The notes under the pieces are model-generated. The model did not search any database. It saw only the letters and a program-made list of their open reading frames with translations, and was not told the origin of the DNA. A DNA stretch of 64,000 nt from Pseudogymnoascus destructans (taxonomy: Eukaryota > Ascomycota > Leotiomycetes > Thelebolales > Thelebolaceae): contig NW_020167523.1 in assembly GCF_001641265.1 (NCBI RefSeq), positions 1,426,001 through 1,490,000 of the forward strand, read 5' to 3'. Shown here in pieces: positions 19,360-30,774 of this stretch. Position numbers and translations under genes: made by a program. The first letter of the stretch is position 1. Each line of letters opens with the position of its first letter.

Positions 19360-20048
19360 TATAGTTAGCTTAATCCTACTATTTAAATTAATTTAAGCTT
19401 GGTCGTTTCGTCACTGAAACCACGTGATACCATGCACTGACGATGGATCTTATCGTGGTGATGGACCGACAGGGATAGCTCCGTATGATTTGGAATTTGC
19501 CAACGAAGCCAATTTCGTCGTCTGAGGTGAGACGCTTGGAGCTTACACGTATTTTTATGGACCATGTCAGCACTAAATATCACCACCGGCGTGTCAAATC
19601 TCGTTTCTGCCAAGCCTGCCACTCCTTACTTCGTGCTATTGGAAGCTCATCATCCTTTGGGATTCAGCACTTTGCTGGGGTATAGCTCACCGTGCTAAGC
19701 CCGCGTTCGTATGCTTTATGGAATTTTGCAGAGGAGTTTGACGTACATCTACAGAAAACCTGCTGGAGTATCGGTATGCCACCAATGGTATTCTCTGATT
19801 ACTCACGATCGGCGCTATTGGTCTATATGAGATGTAAAGGATCAGCTTCAGCTGCTCCTTAAATTAATGTCAACTGTGAACGCTATGGCATTCAAACTAG
19901 GTAGATCCTATTCTCAGCCGCCCATAACATTGCCATTAACGAATCTATATTTAAGGCAAGTGCATCCCGTCTGCAATGTAAGTTTCCGTTTGGCATCTTC
20001 TTCACTCCGCTAGTTCTACCTGATTCCTATTCTGTCCTCTGCCCTCTT
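19360..20048. other. gap, no gene seen
   Basis: Short frames on both strands lack motifs. It may be decayed coding DNA upstream of the hemerythrin-like relic. Confidence 0.35.
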
Positions 20049-20072
20049 TTGCAACCCCCCCACTCTCTCATA

Positions 20073-20992
20073 ATGGCGGAAATATGGGCGGATCAGCCTT
20101 TCAAGCTAATACCAACTATGGTGATGAGGGACGTGAAGGTCAACCCGACTGTGAGCCATATTGCAAACGAAATGGTGCTTGCCCATAATGCCATGATTCC
20201 CTCCTTGAACGCGATGTATCTGCAGGCACCGTATCTCAAATCAGACGCTGACAGCGGCGACCTCCTCATATAAGCCAAATTTTGGTAGGTACCCCGACTC
20301 AAAGATGCGGAATGGCTTCTGACTTTATAGGATTCACGTACGATTCTCCCGTCTCGGTGACAAAGCCCTGTATTGACAGTTCCTAGCATCACCATGAGTG
20401 TGAAGAAGAAATCCTATTCCCCGGCTTCGAGCGCGAGTCTGGTGTTGAGGGAATGATGGCTGCCAACGTCGTGCAGCACCACGAGTTCGCTCCAAGCCTC
20501 GACATCTGGGGGTGAAATACGTCAAGGACTGCCTGGACGCAAAATCCGAGGAGCGCTTCGAAGCCGACAAATTCCGCCAGCTCATCGACGGGTTTTGCGC
20601 CGGAACTGACGCTGCACTTGGCATATGAAATCCCAACACTGCCCTCGTTGGACAAGTATGACGGGAAGAAAATGCACACGGTCTATATGGAGTTCCAGAA
20701 CGTGATAAAGAACGCGGATTTCAAGAAGGCATGAATTCCGCTAAGCTCGTCGAATACATTAGTATGATCTATACTGACCGCTTATAGGACGAGCTATATC
20801 CGCTCGTCGTTGGATCGCTCGACGGGGGGCTTAAAGGAGGCGAAAAATCCCCTCCAGTGCCGCAATTCGTGATATATCTAGTTGCTTTCTGGCTATCCAG
20901 AAAGTATCGGTCGGTCTGGAGGTTTAACCCTTGCGATTTCTTCGGAAAGAAACGACCGCTCTTCTTTGGTCCGACTGTGGAGGATCAATGAT
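20073..20992 (+). pseudogene. hemerythrin-like (HHE) domain protein pseudogene
   Basis: The first exon-like block reads ADQPFKLIPTM and ANEMVLAHNAMIPSLNAMYL, the typical start of fungal HHE-domain proteins. At 20391 the metal-site phrase HHHECEEEILFPGFE is intact, followed by ANVVQHHEFAP. Later blocks are LAYEIPTLPSLDKYDGKKMH, FQNVIKNADFKKA, and after a plausible intron (20734-20787) an exon rich in KSPPVPQFVIYLVAFWLSRK and FNPCDFFGKKRPLFFGP. A stop precedes the HHE phrase, and a frameshift lies near 20510. Intact members bind a di-iron centre. The helices carrying most His ligands are still legible, so decay is recent. Confidence 0.75.
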
Positions 20993-20994
20993 AT

Positions 20995-21684
20995 GTATTT
21001 CCGTGGCGAAGCCGTCGATCTTTGGGGGGCAAATGCTGTGTATGGATGGTCTAGTTTGAAGGGTTGATCTTGCTCAAATTTAACAAGGGATTTGAATCCT
21101 CCATTTCTAGTGATGGCGCAGGTTTATACCAATATTCTCATTATATGAAACATCCGCTAGCTCATTCCCCTCCGAATTCCCACCTGGCTCACCGAGACCA
21201 TGACCTTCCTAGCAAATCGCCGCTATAAATAATATATTGTATGTGCATATACTCCAGCCCAGTCCCAACCCCGGATTGGGCTGTCGGCGGTGGATATGTG
21301 GCACAGCACATCGGCGCCAGGAATGTGGGTGGTAATAAATAGATTTAGCGTACGGGCTGGCGTGTTGGGAAACTGAGTTTGATAGGATCGCTGTTGTATT
21401 AGCAATGTTATCTGCCTATAGTGAGTCCTCTAGCCCTGGTATGAATACTTGGCAGCGAGAAACAACGACGGCATACTTCCCTCTTCGCATCTCTGCCACT
21501 ATTCTTTATTCTTTCGTCCTCATACTCGGTTTTTTTTTAATTTACGTGCATACAAGACCTTGGCATAAGTGCATGGGCTTGGTGTGCAACATCTCGACGA
21601 ACACGACACTCGTTTACCAGCCCATCCTCTACCCCGCCGCTCAGAAACCGAACCACAAAATATAGTCCGACTACATAAACTACG
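20995..21684. other. gap and promoter region of the transglutaminase-like gene
   Basis: No gene is seen. The last ~100 bp are C-rich (CTCGTTTACCAGCCCATCC), consistent with a core promoter and leader for the gene at 21685. Confidence 0.4.
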
Positions 21685-23718
21685 ATGGGCGACGCGGAAG
21701 AACCACAATTCCAGACGCTGGCACAGCGAATTGCTGCCTTGAAGCAGTCACAAGCAGCAGACCAGAGCGGACACTCACAGAATGGCCCAGCACCGAGTCA
21801 GCACAACACCGTCGCGCTCGTCGGAAAGCGACCCCCCCCTCCACCAGTCCCGAAGCCCTCCCGCCCTCTGAACGACTTTCGAAGCAATACAGTTCCACCT
21901 ATTTCAACAGCTGATAGAAATATCGGCAACGAGCCTGAAGCGCCAAAAGACGTGTTACCACCGCCAACGCTTGATCGGGAGTTGAAGGAGCGAAACCCTC
22001 GACTATCCGAACGAAACCTGAAGAAACCCCCACCTCTTCCATCGCGGAAGAGCTCACAACAATCGCTGAACTTGCCGGCTCTGCCAGCAAGACGGCCTTC
22101 GGAACAATTAGTTGTGCGAAAGGCGTCAAACGAATCGTTCAGGTCGAACTATTCTACACAATCGGGCTTCTCGTACGGTGGCAGCAAATCGAGCGCATCA
22201 TCTATCGATACGAACGCTATAAGGAAACTGCCGCCGCGCTTGGATGAGGCCCCTTTGCCTGTTCTGCCCCCGTCGCGGAGAGAACAAGCGGAAGAAAAGG
22301 CACGGCTAGCTGCTCGGGGACAATTGACTGCCACCCAGTCATCCCCAGGCATTCCTCGAATTACGCGTCAAGGCGAGAACGAATCCGCTCGTCCGGCGTT
22401 ACTATCACGGCCTAGCCAGGCACCAGCATTGCCATCACGCTCACGGTCTAATGTACGAGGATTCCGCGATGAAGAAGACACGCCTCCACCTATGCCAAGA
22501 CGACCTGCCACAAGCTCAGGTAGAGACGGAGCACCACCACCTATGCCAAGCCGGCCATCCGCAAATACAGACTCAGTACCCCCACCTATCCCGTCTTCTT
22601 CCAAGCCGTCGATGAGGCAGATAGATGCTATCAAAGCCAGGCAAGCTACTAGTTCTTCAGACGAAGTTTGTCTGATTTGCCGCGACTTCTCTGGTCCAGA
22701 TGAAGTGGCAGCAAAGTATCCACGCCAGTCTCTACCTAGAGGTAATAGCATAGACTATCTAGCTGATGGCCTATGCGGACCCTTTACATCACACACCGAC
22801 AAAGCCCGAGCCATCTTCATGTGGTGCCATCTCAATATAGACTACGACGTCGACGCCTTCCTAGGGAACCGCGTCAAGTCCCAGACCCCCGATGAGACAA
22901 TTCGGAAGGGTATGGGTGTCTGCGAAGGTTACGCTGGTGTCTTTGCCGCCATCGCTGTCCGTGCTGGGCTAGAGTGTCTCGTCGTCGGAGGCCATGGTAA
23001 AGGATACGGTTATGTCGCGACTGGGCCAGGGCAACGGCTACCACCTGCAAACCCCACGGGCCATGCATGGAACGCGGTGCGGATCGATGGCGGGGAATGG
23101 AAGCTTTGCGATCCATGCTGGGGCTCTGGTGCTCTGGGCGGAGATAACAAGTACCATCGTGCATTTACAGCCACGCAATTTACAGGCACTAATGAGGACT
23201 TTGGCCTCAAGCATTTCCCGACTAATAAAGCACACTTTTTCCGTGCAGACAGAAGAGTGCCGATTTGGGAAGAGTATATTCTTGGGCCTCACCGGTGCGT
23301 AGAGACTCTGAAGATATATAACACGGAAAACCATGGCATTGATAAGGCGACTATTCTGCCGGCGTTGAAAGATATCGAGCTCAATGATGGAAATTCTACA
23401 CGATTCCAGTTCGCAAGATTGTGTCAGCATTGGGACTTTGAGAGGCACGGAGGAGCGAAGCCATACTTACTGGCCATTAAAATTGGCGGCACGCACGCAT
23501 ATGCAGAGGATTTAGTGCCGCTGGAGAGGGACGACACGTATTGGTGGGTGGATATACCACACAGGCAGTTGGGCAGCCCGGGAGAGACAATTAAGCTCTA
23601 CGCGATTGACACGATGAACGGGCAAGACGCACGTGGCATGACAAAGAGGGAGTTCATGGAGCAGAGGAAAACGAGCGGCATGAGCTTTGCGGGCGTGGCA
23701 GAGTGGGAACTCGTGTAA
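21685..23718 (+). CDS. transglutaminase-like protein with proline-rich N-terminus, Cyk3-like
   Basis: This is an intronless 677-residue protein. Residues 1-330 are low complexity with many poly-proline stretches (KRPPPPPVPKPSR, PPPMPRRP, PPPMPSRP), typical SH3 or EVH1 ligands. Residues ~350-500 form a transglutaminase-like core with a complete catalytic triad: C413 in GMGVCEGYAG, H460 in GHAWNAV and D476 in LCDPCWG. The C-terminal ~180 residues are a conserved extension ending in AEWELV. In yeast and other ascomycetes, similar domain proteins (Cyk3 family) act at the septum in cytokinesis, but Cyk3 itself begins with an SH3 domain, which is absent here. So a cytoskeletal or septal role is inference. 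The start is the first ATG of the frame, and the gene seems intact despite repeat DNA on its 3' side. Confidence 0.85.
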   Translation: MGDAEEPQFQTLAQRIAALKQSQAADQSGHSQNGPAPSQHNTVALVGKRPPPPPVPKPSRPLNDFRSNTVPPISTADRNIGNEPEAPKDVLPPPTLDRELKERNPRLSERNLKKPPPLPSRKSSQQSLNLPALPARRPSEQLVVRKASNESFRSNYSTQSGFSYGGSKSSASSIDTNAIRKLPPRLDEAPLPVLPPSRREQAEEKARLAARGQLTATQSSPGIPRITRQGENESARPALLSRPSQAPALPSRSRSNVRGFRDEEDTPPPMPRRPATSSGRDGAPPPMPSRPSANTDSVPPPIPSSSKPSMRQIDAIKARQATSSSDEVCLICRDFSGPDEVAAKYPRQSLPRGNSIDYLADGLCGPFTSHTDKARAIFMWCHLNIDYDVDAFLGNRVKSQTPDETIRKGMGVCEGYAGVFAAIAVRAGLECLVVGGHGKGYGYVATGPGQRLPPANPTGHAWNAVRIDGGEWKLCDPCWGSGALGGDNKYHRAFTATQFTGTNEDFGLKHFPTNKAHFFRADRRVPIWEEYILGPHRCVETLKIYNTENHGIDKATILPALKDIELNDGNSTRFQFARLCQHWDFERHGGAKPYLLAIKIGGTHAYAEDLVPLERDDTYWWVDIPHRQLGSPGETIKLYAIDTMNGQDARGMTKREFMEQRKTSGMSFAGVAEWELV

Positions 23719-24364
23719 CGCAAGTTGTGTTCGGCATGTTCACATGGCATTGGAGCAGTTTGGTGAAACGCTGACACAGCGATATGCATAGAGCATAGGA
23801 CAAAGAGGCTGAGGATGGGGCCTGAGAGATTGGGGCCGTGTGGTATTCAGATATGATACCCGAAACACGGCGCTCAGCTCTGCCCATGATTACGATAATA
23901 TAAACGAATCCATGAATGCAAACGAGGATGGATTGAGAGCGCTTGCTAGAATATTGTCGGCGTTGTGTTTCTATCTTGATATAGGAGACAGTCCCGTCCG
24001 CGTTTGTTACATCTATCACTTCTGTTACGAAAAATCTACATTACAGTAAGGTTATAACTACAGTTGAATATAATATTTTAAATCGCAATACTGAGCAATG
24101 AAGCTCTACGGAGGTGTTATTCAAAAGTTTTGTCGGTGGATCCGGCCAGGGCCCCTACGTAGGCTGGCTTGGCAATTCTGGCCGAAGTACCGCCGATTCT
24201 CATACGACGTGATGACTCGAGAATGAGAGTGATTAATTCTGTAGAATAAAGAGTATAATAGCTACCTAATTGACTATATAAATCTATACTAAATGCCTAG
24301 TACTCCGTGTGCATACCATTTAGAGATCCATTCTAAGGCTAGTCCTCGTAAGAGGGCCACAGCC
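23719..24364. other. 3' flank passing into repeat DNA
   Basis: No gene is seen. From about 24240 the sequence becomes AT-rich and continues into the dead pogo element; CTAGTCCTCGT occurs at about 24341 and again at 24666, on both sides of the LTR fragment. Confidence 0.4.
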
Positions 24365-24665
24365 TATCAATCGACTATCACATACTTCTACGTCTTTTCC
24401 AAGCTTCCAAGCATTGATCTTGTTACTTGTTTCTGAAAAGTCAGTGAGGTGCTAACCTCTGACTTATCCCTGAGTTCTCAGACTCAACATTTGTTACAAC
24501 TTGTCTAAACCACTCCACTACATCATACACCTGATTGCTGCGTTGTGGAATAGTCTAAGCTACAACCCTTTGGCTCTGTTTCCGAAGACAGTGTGTTGTC
24601 TTAGTAAAATCATTCCTTCCTTGGGTGGCTAGATTCTCACATCTGGTGCACCCACCATTACACTA
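24365..24665 (+). repeat. gypsy LTR fragment, copy 2
   Basis: It is the same right-hand LTR segment as 5229-5547, from the ATCGACTATCACATACTTC phrase to CACCCACCATTACA. An 11-bp phrase CTAGTCCTCGT flanks it on both sides, suggesting insertion into a pogo element followed by recombination to a partial solo LTR. Confidence 0.8.
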
Positions 24666-26681
24666 GTCCTCGTGCCACACAGTCCTCTAGTTCTAATTCT
24701 AAGTTGCTTAAGTCATTCTCTACCTCTTCCTCTTCAACTTCCTCTTCTACTTCTTTAATTAGTCGTTTACATGGCCTTCTACATGGTCTTTTCTCAGTCG
24801 ACTTTAACTCTGCCTCATAGACAATTTTCAACACTTCCTCTATACTAAATACAAATTCACCCTGTAGTTTAATTCTCTTGCCCCTAGTTCATTTCTTCCG
24901 TGTCTGAAGTATCTCTTTGTACTCTTTCACCTCCTTCCAAAGGATTGTGAGCTTAGCATTCTGACTTCAACCAGCCTAGTCATTCTCTTGACATAACGCC
25001 AGGTTGGTGAAGCAGGAGAATCACTAGTTGCCATGTGTAAGGAAGGCCATCACGTGCCACCACGTGAGGTCCCTTTCATAAGCGGCCCATAGGCTCGGTA
25101 AAATAGGGCACAAGGTGCATAGATAAAAGGGGTTGGAGGCCTCGGAAGAAGGCCTCCAGTCAATAGTCGATGTATCTACGTAGACCTATTGTGCTTACAG
25201 AATACGATACCTTCCTGCCTCCTGACCTGGTTCCCTGGACTCCCGTGAGACCCTTAGGCTTACGATCCTTACACCATGCTTGAATTAAATACTGAATTTG
25301 CATGTCTTAGTTTGGCTCCATCTAGGGGAGAACTGCAGAGTATTGAAAGATCTATAGTAGTAATATTGGTTGACTTTTGAGGAGTGTAAGGTGGTTTAGT
25401 TGGTTGAAGCGGAAGATTAGACAGAACTCTTTCTAGGAGAAAGGTATTAAACCTGCTGCCCTCCACCCACTTCTGATGTTTTGAGGTATAAGACCCTTCT
25501 CTCGAATACACTGGAAGATTTCAACCTAGTGGGAGCGCTAGATTCGCTTTATTCTTACTCAAGTACACTGATCCACTTCCTGAGCATAAAATCGCTTAAG
25601 AGGTCCATACACCCTAACATCAAGTGGCTGGAGTAGATGAGAGCAATGAGGAGGTAGAATAAGAAGGTCGATATCATTCTCAATGCACAGTGCAATCATA
25701 TGCTAGTAATATGACTAGAATGGCCATCCATAATCAAAATCCGTAGGTGATTTCCAGACTTTTTGCGTGACTTAGGCTTAAATACCTTCTGTAACCACTC
25801 AAATCCATGACTATTTGAAGACTAGCCGCTACTACTAGTTGAGAAGTGCTAGTTTGTAGGTGTGTCCTTTAGAACCCAACTTGAATTGGTATTCTTTGCC
25901 TTGAATATAATCATAGGTGGTAAAGCACCACCGTCTGCATTAATGCATTCAAGTATAGTTATCCACTCCTGCTTCCTAGCTGTCACCTTCTAATTAGATT
26001 TCAAGGTTGAATTAATAATTATACATGTAGATTAAGTCTCTCTAACTGCAAAACCTGTCTCATCCATATTATAGATGTTACATAGCTTGTACTTTCGCTC
26101 CTTAATTCGTGTCTTAAACACGTTAAACTAAGGTGAAATCTTTATAGGAGTAGCTTCTTTATATCGTGTAGACTCTAGTTATCTTAAGTAGACACCTTTA
26201 AAGTTCGGATGTCGCTTTAGGAATCTGTAGATCCATCCGTGGCCTATGGGGTTAGGATTGGTCCGAAGGGTCATTTGAGAAAGACACAATTTGGACGCGT
26301 CGTATGCGAACTTCTTCAGCCATTTCCTTAATCAACATAGGAGTTGCAGGAAAACCTGTGGTAGTGAGACGTGTAATCCACCGTGCAAGTGTATTTTCTT
26401 TAGTGTTTGAAAGAGCTTGTTCAATTTCGTGAGCTATAGCACGCGTTTTCTTCCTAGACATCCTATTAGCAAAAGTTGACTTAGGAATTCAAAGTACTCT
26501 GCAGCAAGTCTAATTGATTTATTCCTTCAATTGAAGTGCAACAATGGCCTTTTGGATGTTGTCTTCAACTTGAGCATGGCTGCAAGGTTGTCGGATGTTC
26601 ATGGTGGACAGTGTGAAGATTCTAAGCTGGTGGTAGGGCATTTTTGTCCGACTACCCCGTATGTCCGACTTCCCCATACGT
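24666..26681 (-). mobile_element. RIP-degraded pogo/Fot1-type element
   Basis: The minus strand matches the transposase at 38112-39571 almost base for base over ~1.4 kb but is full of stops. Typical differences are CAG to TAG and TGT to TAT (CpA to TpA on one strand or the other), the RIP signature. An intact-looking N-terminal piece remains at 26252-26461 (MSRKKTRAIAHEIEQALS). The transposase tail continues to about 24700, further than in the other copy, so this one preserves the original 3' end. The right TIR, CGACTACCCCGTATGTCCGA to CCCATACGT, ends at 26681 next to TA. Confidence 0.85.
25037..25273 (+). repeat. solo LTR (TGTAAGG...CCTTACA) with target duplication CCATG
   Basis: This 237-bp unit has TGTAAGG/CCTTACA ends and is flanked by CCATG at 25032-25036 and 25274-25278. 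It interrupts the dead pogo transposase at a site that is continuous in the copy at 38240. A second copy lies at 57863-58062. Confidence 0.9.
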
Positions 26682-26683
26682 TA

Positions 26684-27229
26684 CGTTACTAATAAAATTG
26701 AAAGTCACGTGATTTGCACGTGACCTACTACTCGTGAGTATGAGTATTTCATGGAATAATCGGCAGTGAGCTTATGTAGGCGATTCGCTTGTGAACTACG
26801 TTAGTAAAAAAACGAACAAAAAAATACAATATCAGGTATCTGCTCATAGTCATTCACCTCCTAGCAATTCATTCATCTCTCGCCATTTAGCGTAATGAAA
26901 ATCCCACTGCGCCTAAAAATCTTTCCTTCTACCTTGGTACGAACAAGGGTTCCAAATCATGTCCATCATCGAGTCGTCGTAGCGATTTCTAGATCGGTCT
27001 CCGAAACTCCGTGTTGGCTTTTAGAACTTCCCGTCGGGCCTTGGGAAGGTACCAAAACGCAAGCACTAAGCAAAATGGAGCATTATTGACGTTAGGAACC
27101 AGGTCTACGGGGAAGCGGAGTGGGGTCCATCGCACCCCTCTTTCTACCCCTCGTTGCAGTTTCGGGGTTAGGGTTCCTTTATGGGCGCATACCGAATTAA
27201 TTACTCATACTAATAGCCGTGATAGCCAA
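26684..27229. other. gap, no gene seen
   Basis: It lies outside the pogo TIR. A ~40-bp stretch (ATCGGCAGTGAGCTTATGTA and onward, about 26759-26803) recurs inverted at 34430-34475. No coding sequence is supported. Confidence 0.35.
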
Positions 27230-27422
27230 CCCATACGCACCAGTGCCCAGGGCGGAGACGCCGATGAGAGCGATGCTAAGGAAGTAGGCGAGATGCCAAT
27301 TCCAGAAGAGCAAGAAGAACGACAAGATAGCAAACAAAATCACTTCTCCGAAGCCAGCAATGGTGATTATTCATATGCCCACGGGATCGACAGCAGATGC
27401 TGTTTTTGTCGAGCGGACATTA

Positions 27423-30400
27423 GAGGGTTTTAGCAACCTGACCGTCGGCTTGACCAATGCCTGAAAAGGAAGGTGCCAAGCTGCCGGTGATTTAACCCTG
27501 CCGCCCCCCTACCACCCCCTGTTCTGAACGATGAAGAATCATCCGCTTTTGGCAATTAAGTGCCAAAAGCTGGTTACGGCTGGACAGATTTCTGTTCAGC
27601 TGTGGCCAGCTTTGAATTACTGTATATAGTTAGTGTATAGTTAGTAATATAATTAATTCAACGTCAATCGAGTGTACCATGCTGGCGCTAGTGACCGAAG
27701 TGATTATTTATAACGATATACTTGTACAATGCCTCTGAAACTAACGATTACTAGTATTCCAGCTAGGTTCTAGTCTATCTAGCGACCAGATTCAACTCTA
27801 AATAGGGGCGAAGAAGCCCCTATTCAGACATCTACTATAGCCAGTGGCTTTTTCTCTAGTGAAGATGATACTAACGACAATGATACTAATGACAACGATG
27901 ATACCAAGCCGCCACCTCTACAAGCACCATTTACACTGTTAAACATACAAGGAAGACTGAAGAAGCAGAAAAGGAGTTAAGAAGAGGAGGATATACTACA
28001 AGGGAAAGGAAAGACTTGGGCTTTAAGCCCTAACAAGTATATTATACTGTTGAAAATCTGCCTCTAGATAGCAGACACATATTAAACGGCAGAGGCTGCA
28101 ACGTTTTTTAAGAATGTTACTGCTGATTAGCAACATGAGACTAGCAAAGAGTATAATACTCTTCGCTAGGTTTTACAGAGGAATATTGCCACTTAGCAGA
28201 AATATCTCTAAGATCTTAGAACTAGCAAGCAAGACGGCTAAACGGAACAGCAACTATATGAGGATAACTAGATAGCTGTCCTCGATGCTAAAGCAACAGT
28301 TATCTAGGAGCAGAAGGAGCACTAGGGTGCTATAGGGATAAGGGGTAGGGCTTCTTTCCTCACTTAGGCAGCAATGCTTCTTACAATGAAGGAGAAGCAG
28401 GTTATCACCTGCTGTTACCCTCACCATAGAACCCCCTCCTAGCGCTCTAAGTGTAGCAATTAGTAAGTGGTAATAGAGTTGAAGATGTCGTTATCATTAA
28501 GGATGACGACAGTCTTAGCCAGACTCCATTATTACCACTTACTAGTGCCTCTCCTTCGCCACACCCATCTTCTTCTTCTTAGCAATCCTGAAAGCGCTAA
28601 TACATGGCAGTAGAAGATGATTGAGAAGAGTGACTCTTCTTGATGATAGAGGGTCTTGTAAAAGCCATGGCTTCGCCGCCACCACCTCTAAATCCAGAGG
28701 TATTAGAGGAGCAAAGCCGGCTTAAGGCTTAGGAAGAGCAGCTTTAAGCTGGAATTGCTATCTAGTTTAAGGATCTTTGAAGAGAACAGTTAGTGATGTT
28801 CTCTTCATTTATATAGCAATTACAGACAGGTATGGGCTAAGGGGATTAATTACTATATAGCTATCTATTCTAATATATACAAATACTATTCAATTAATGG
28901 TGGATTAACTTTGAATCTCTGTGATATCAAATTACCTACTATACAAGTATGGCAGTTCGTTAGTAGAATAGCAACAGCAAAGTAAGCTGCTACTAGTTAG
29001 CTGCTAGATTTTAACCCCTTACTAAATGCTATATATGAGAATAGCTGTTAAATGCAACCAAAGCAGTTCTTAACAGCTATTCTCACTAAGGAGAGCAAGC
29101 GATTAAACACTTGCTCTTTAGGTGATAAGTGGCGACGACCCCTTGTATTAGGAAAGGGGCTCATAATACCAGTTATACACTGATATGCTAGATCACTATA
29201 TAGGAAGAGCCATTTAGGCTCTTTCTTGCTGTCTATAATCTGGTCGAGTCTAGACTCTTACCACATCATCTAATCGTTTGCGGTCCTAAGAAACGGATCG
29301 CAAATAGATGACACAAGGCCATCTAGTGTTATAACAGCTTGCCATTGCTAGCTGTGCTGATGCTTATGGCCATTGTATACTGCACGCTAGGCTTTGTTAG
29401 GGCTAGAAGGATGTGAGAATCCTCGAAATATGCCATCTATGAAGCCCTATATACGAGGGCATTGACTAATAGCCTTTATAGCTATTTGCATCTTATCATA
29501 TGATAGATGTGGTGCCTAAGCAAGACTTGTGCCAAACCGGCTAAGTAAGTGCTAGCAAGTATCATTAAATATGATACTTAACTAGGTACTAGATTGTCCA
29601 AAGATCCATGTACAAGTGCTCCACTAGTTTAGATATGCCAAACAGGAGCACAACGCAAAGAGCAGTTTCTAGGTATGCTGTAACCTAGTGACGATATATG
29701 ATATCGTCAAGTCAAAGTGTTATGATGGTCATGGAGGCGATGATGCCAGTCTAGGTAAAGTAAGCTATATTAAATCTAAAGAGAGAGGAAGAAAGAAAGG
29801 AAGAAGGTGAGGCTATTCCTCATTATATACAGCTAGGCGCTTAGCGATTCCTTGTATTTAGTGGCTACTATAGCTGCCTGTTCCTATAGTTGCTAGCAGC
29901 TGTGAGCTGTGATCGTAACACAAAGGAGGGATAAGAGCTGCTGGATCTCTTTAATTAAGAAGCTATATAGATTAGCATAGTACATAATAAAAGGGGCTTC
30001 CTTACTATAGATAATGCTTCACCTTAACAGGTGAATCCTAACCCTACGCATCAAGACTCCACGTCTTATGCTCATACTTAAGCAGCAGCTGGTATAGACG
30101 CTATAATACCCTAATATAAAGCTGCTAGCAGCAACGACGTAGCTGCAAAAGGAGTATACTAGTAGCTACTATAGCTACTAGTAACTGCTGCCTACGAATT
30201 GGCATTTCTAGCGTGGTATTTAAGGCTATTCACGATATGACAATTTGGTTTTAGTCAATATGGAACAGAGAGGTACTTTACGAAAATGCAATTATTATGT
30301 ATTTTTATATAGGGGGTGCATTAGGGGTAAGTACTACTTGTGACCAAAAAATCGGTAGAATCTGTCAACTGCATATTCCAGTTAAATCACATATACACGG

Positions 30401-30592
30401 TCAAACCCATCAACAAGAGGCACTTAGGGGGTATTACAATATTCTTATATTACTACTTTAGACCTAGCTAATACTATCTACTAGGGTCTATAGTTACTAT
30501 CGCCAACAAAGCCTAGGCTGCCATATAGTGGCTTGGCACCTTCTTCTTCCGGCCTTGGTCAAAAGCCTGACGGTCAGGTTGCTAAAACCCTC
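27423..30592. mobile_element. 3.17-kb TIR DNA transposon, heavily RIP-mutated
   Basis: The left end GAGGGTTTTAGCAACCTGAC is repeated inverted at the right end (30573-30592), with similarity extending ~60 bp inward (GGTGCCAAG recurs in both arms). TA flanks both ends (27421-27422 and 30593-30594). The interior is AT-rich, saturated with TAG/TAA in all frames, and has no intact ORF. Short legible phrases such as SASPSPHPSSSS and LFLAVYNLVESRLLPHHLIV on the plus strand suggest former coding sequence. The family is not assigned; size and TA duplication fit Tc1/mariner/pogo-like elements. Confidence 0.7.
29718..29920. repeat. solo LTR (TGTTATGATGG...GATCGTAACA) inside the dead transposon
   Basis: It shares TGATGGTCATGGAGG, GGTGAGGCTATTCCTC and the 3' end with the LTR at 6162/10615, but is shorter (203 bp) and carries C-to-T changes. 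Confidence 0.75.
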
Positions 30593-30774
30593 TATTAGAT
30601 GAGGAAGTCGGTGGTGAGCAGGATAGCGCCGATGTAACATATTATTCTCACACGGGTCGTGTTAGAATGGATGAAAAGGGTAGGTCCCTCATCATATAAG
30701 CGGAAGGCTCTTGGAGAATGCTTATTGCTTGTTAACTACTCCGTATGCTTGGCTGTGCCCGTGTCTAACCAAGC

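Larger units (their letters stand above)
27230..30770 (-). pseudogene. polytopic membrane protein gene remnant, split by a TIR element
   Basis: On the minus strand, 30660-30595 reads ICYIGAILLTTDFLI, and beyond the 3.17-kb insertion 27420-27230 reads IITIAGFGEVILFAILSFFL and FLSIALIGVSALGTGAYGLA. Both are strongly hydrophobic, helix-like and Gly-spaced, as in transporters. Stops and frame changes occur. I do not recognise the family. The call rests on hydrophobicity and on the element's flanks joining into plausible coding sequence. Confidence 0.3.

Noticed and set aside
24365..24665. Complete solo LTR with 11-bp target duplication CTAGTCCTCGT
   Set aside because: The left ~600 bp of the LTR is absent and retroviral-type integration gives about 5 bp, so the 11-bp match is more likely partly chance or created by recombination.
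26895..27433. Plus-strand coding frames beside the RIP-damaged element
   Set aside because: No motif is present; the minus strand of the right part reads as hydrophobic membrane segments, which is a better though weak explanation.
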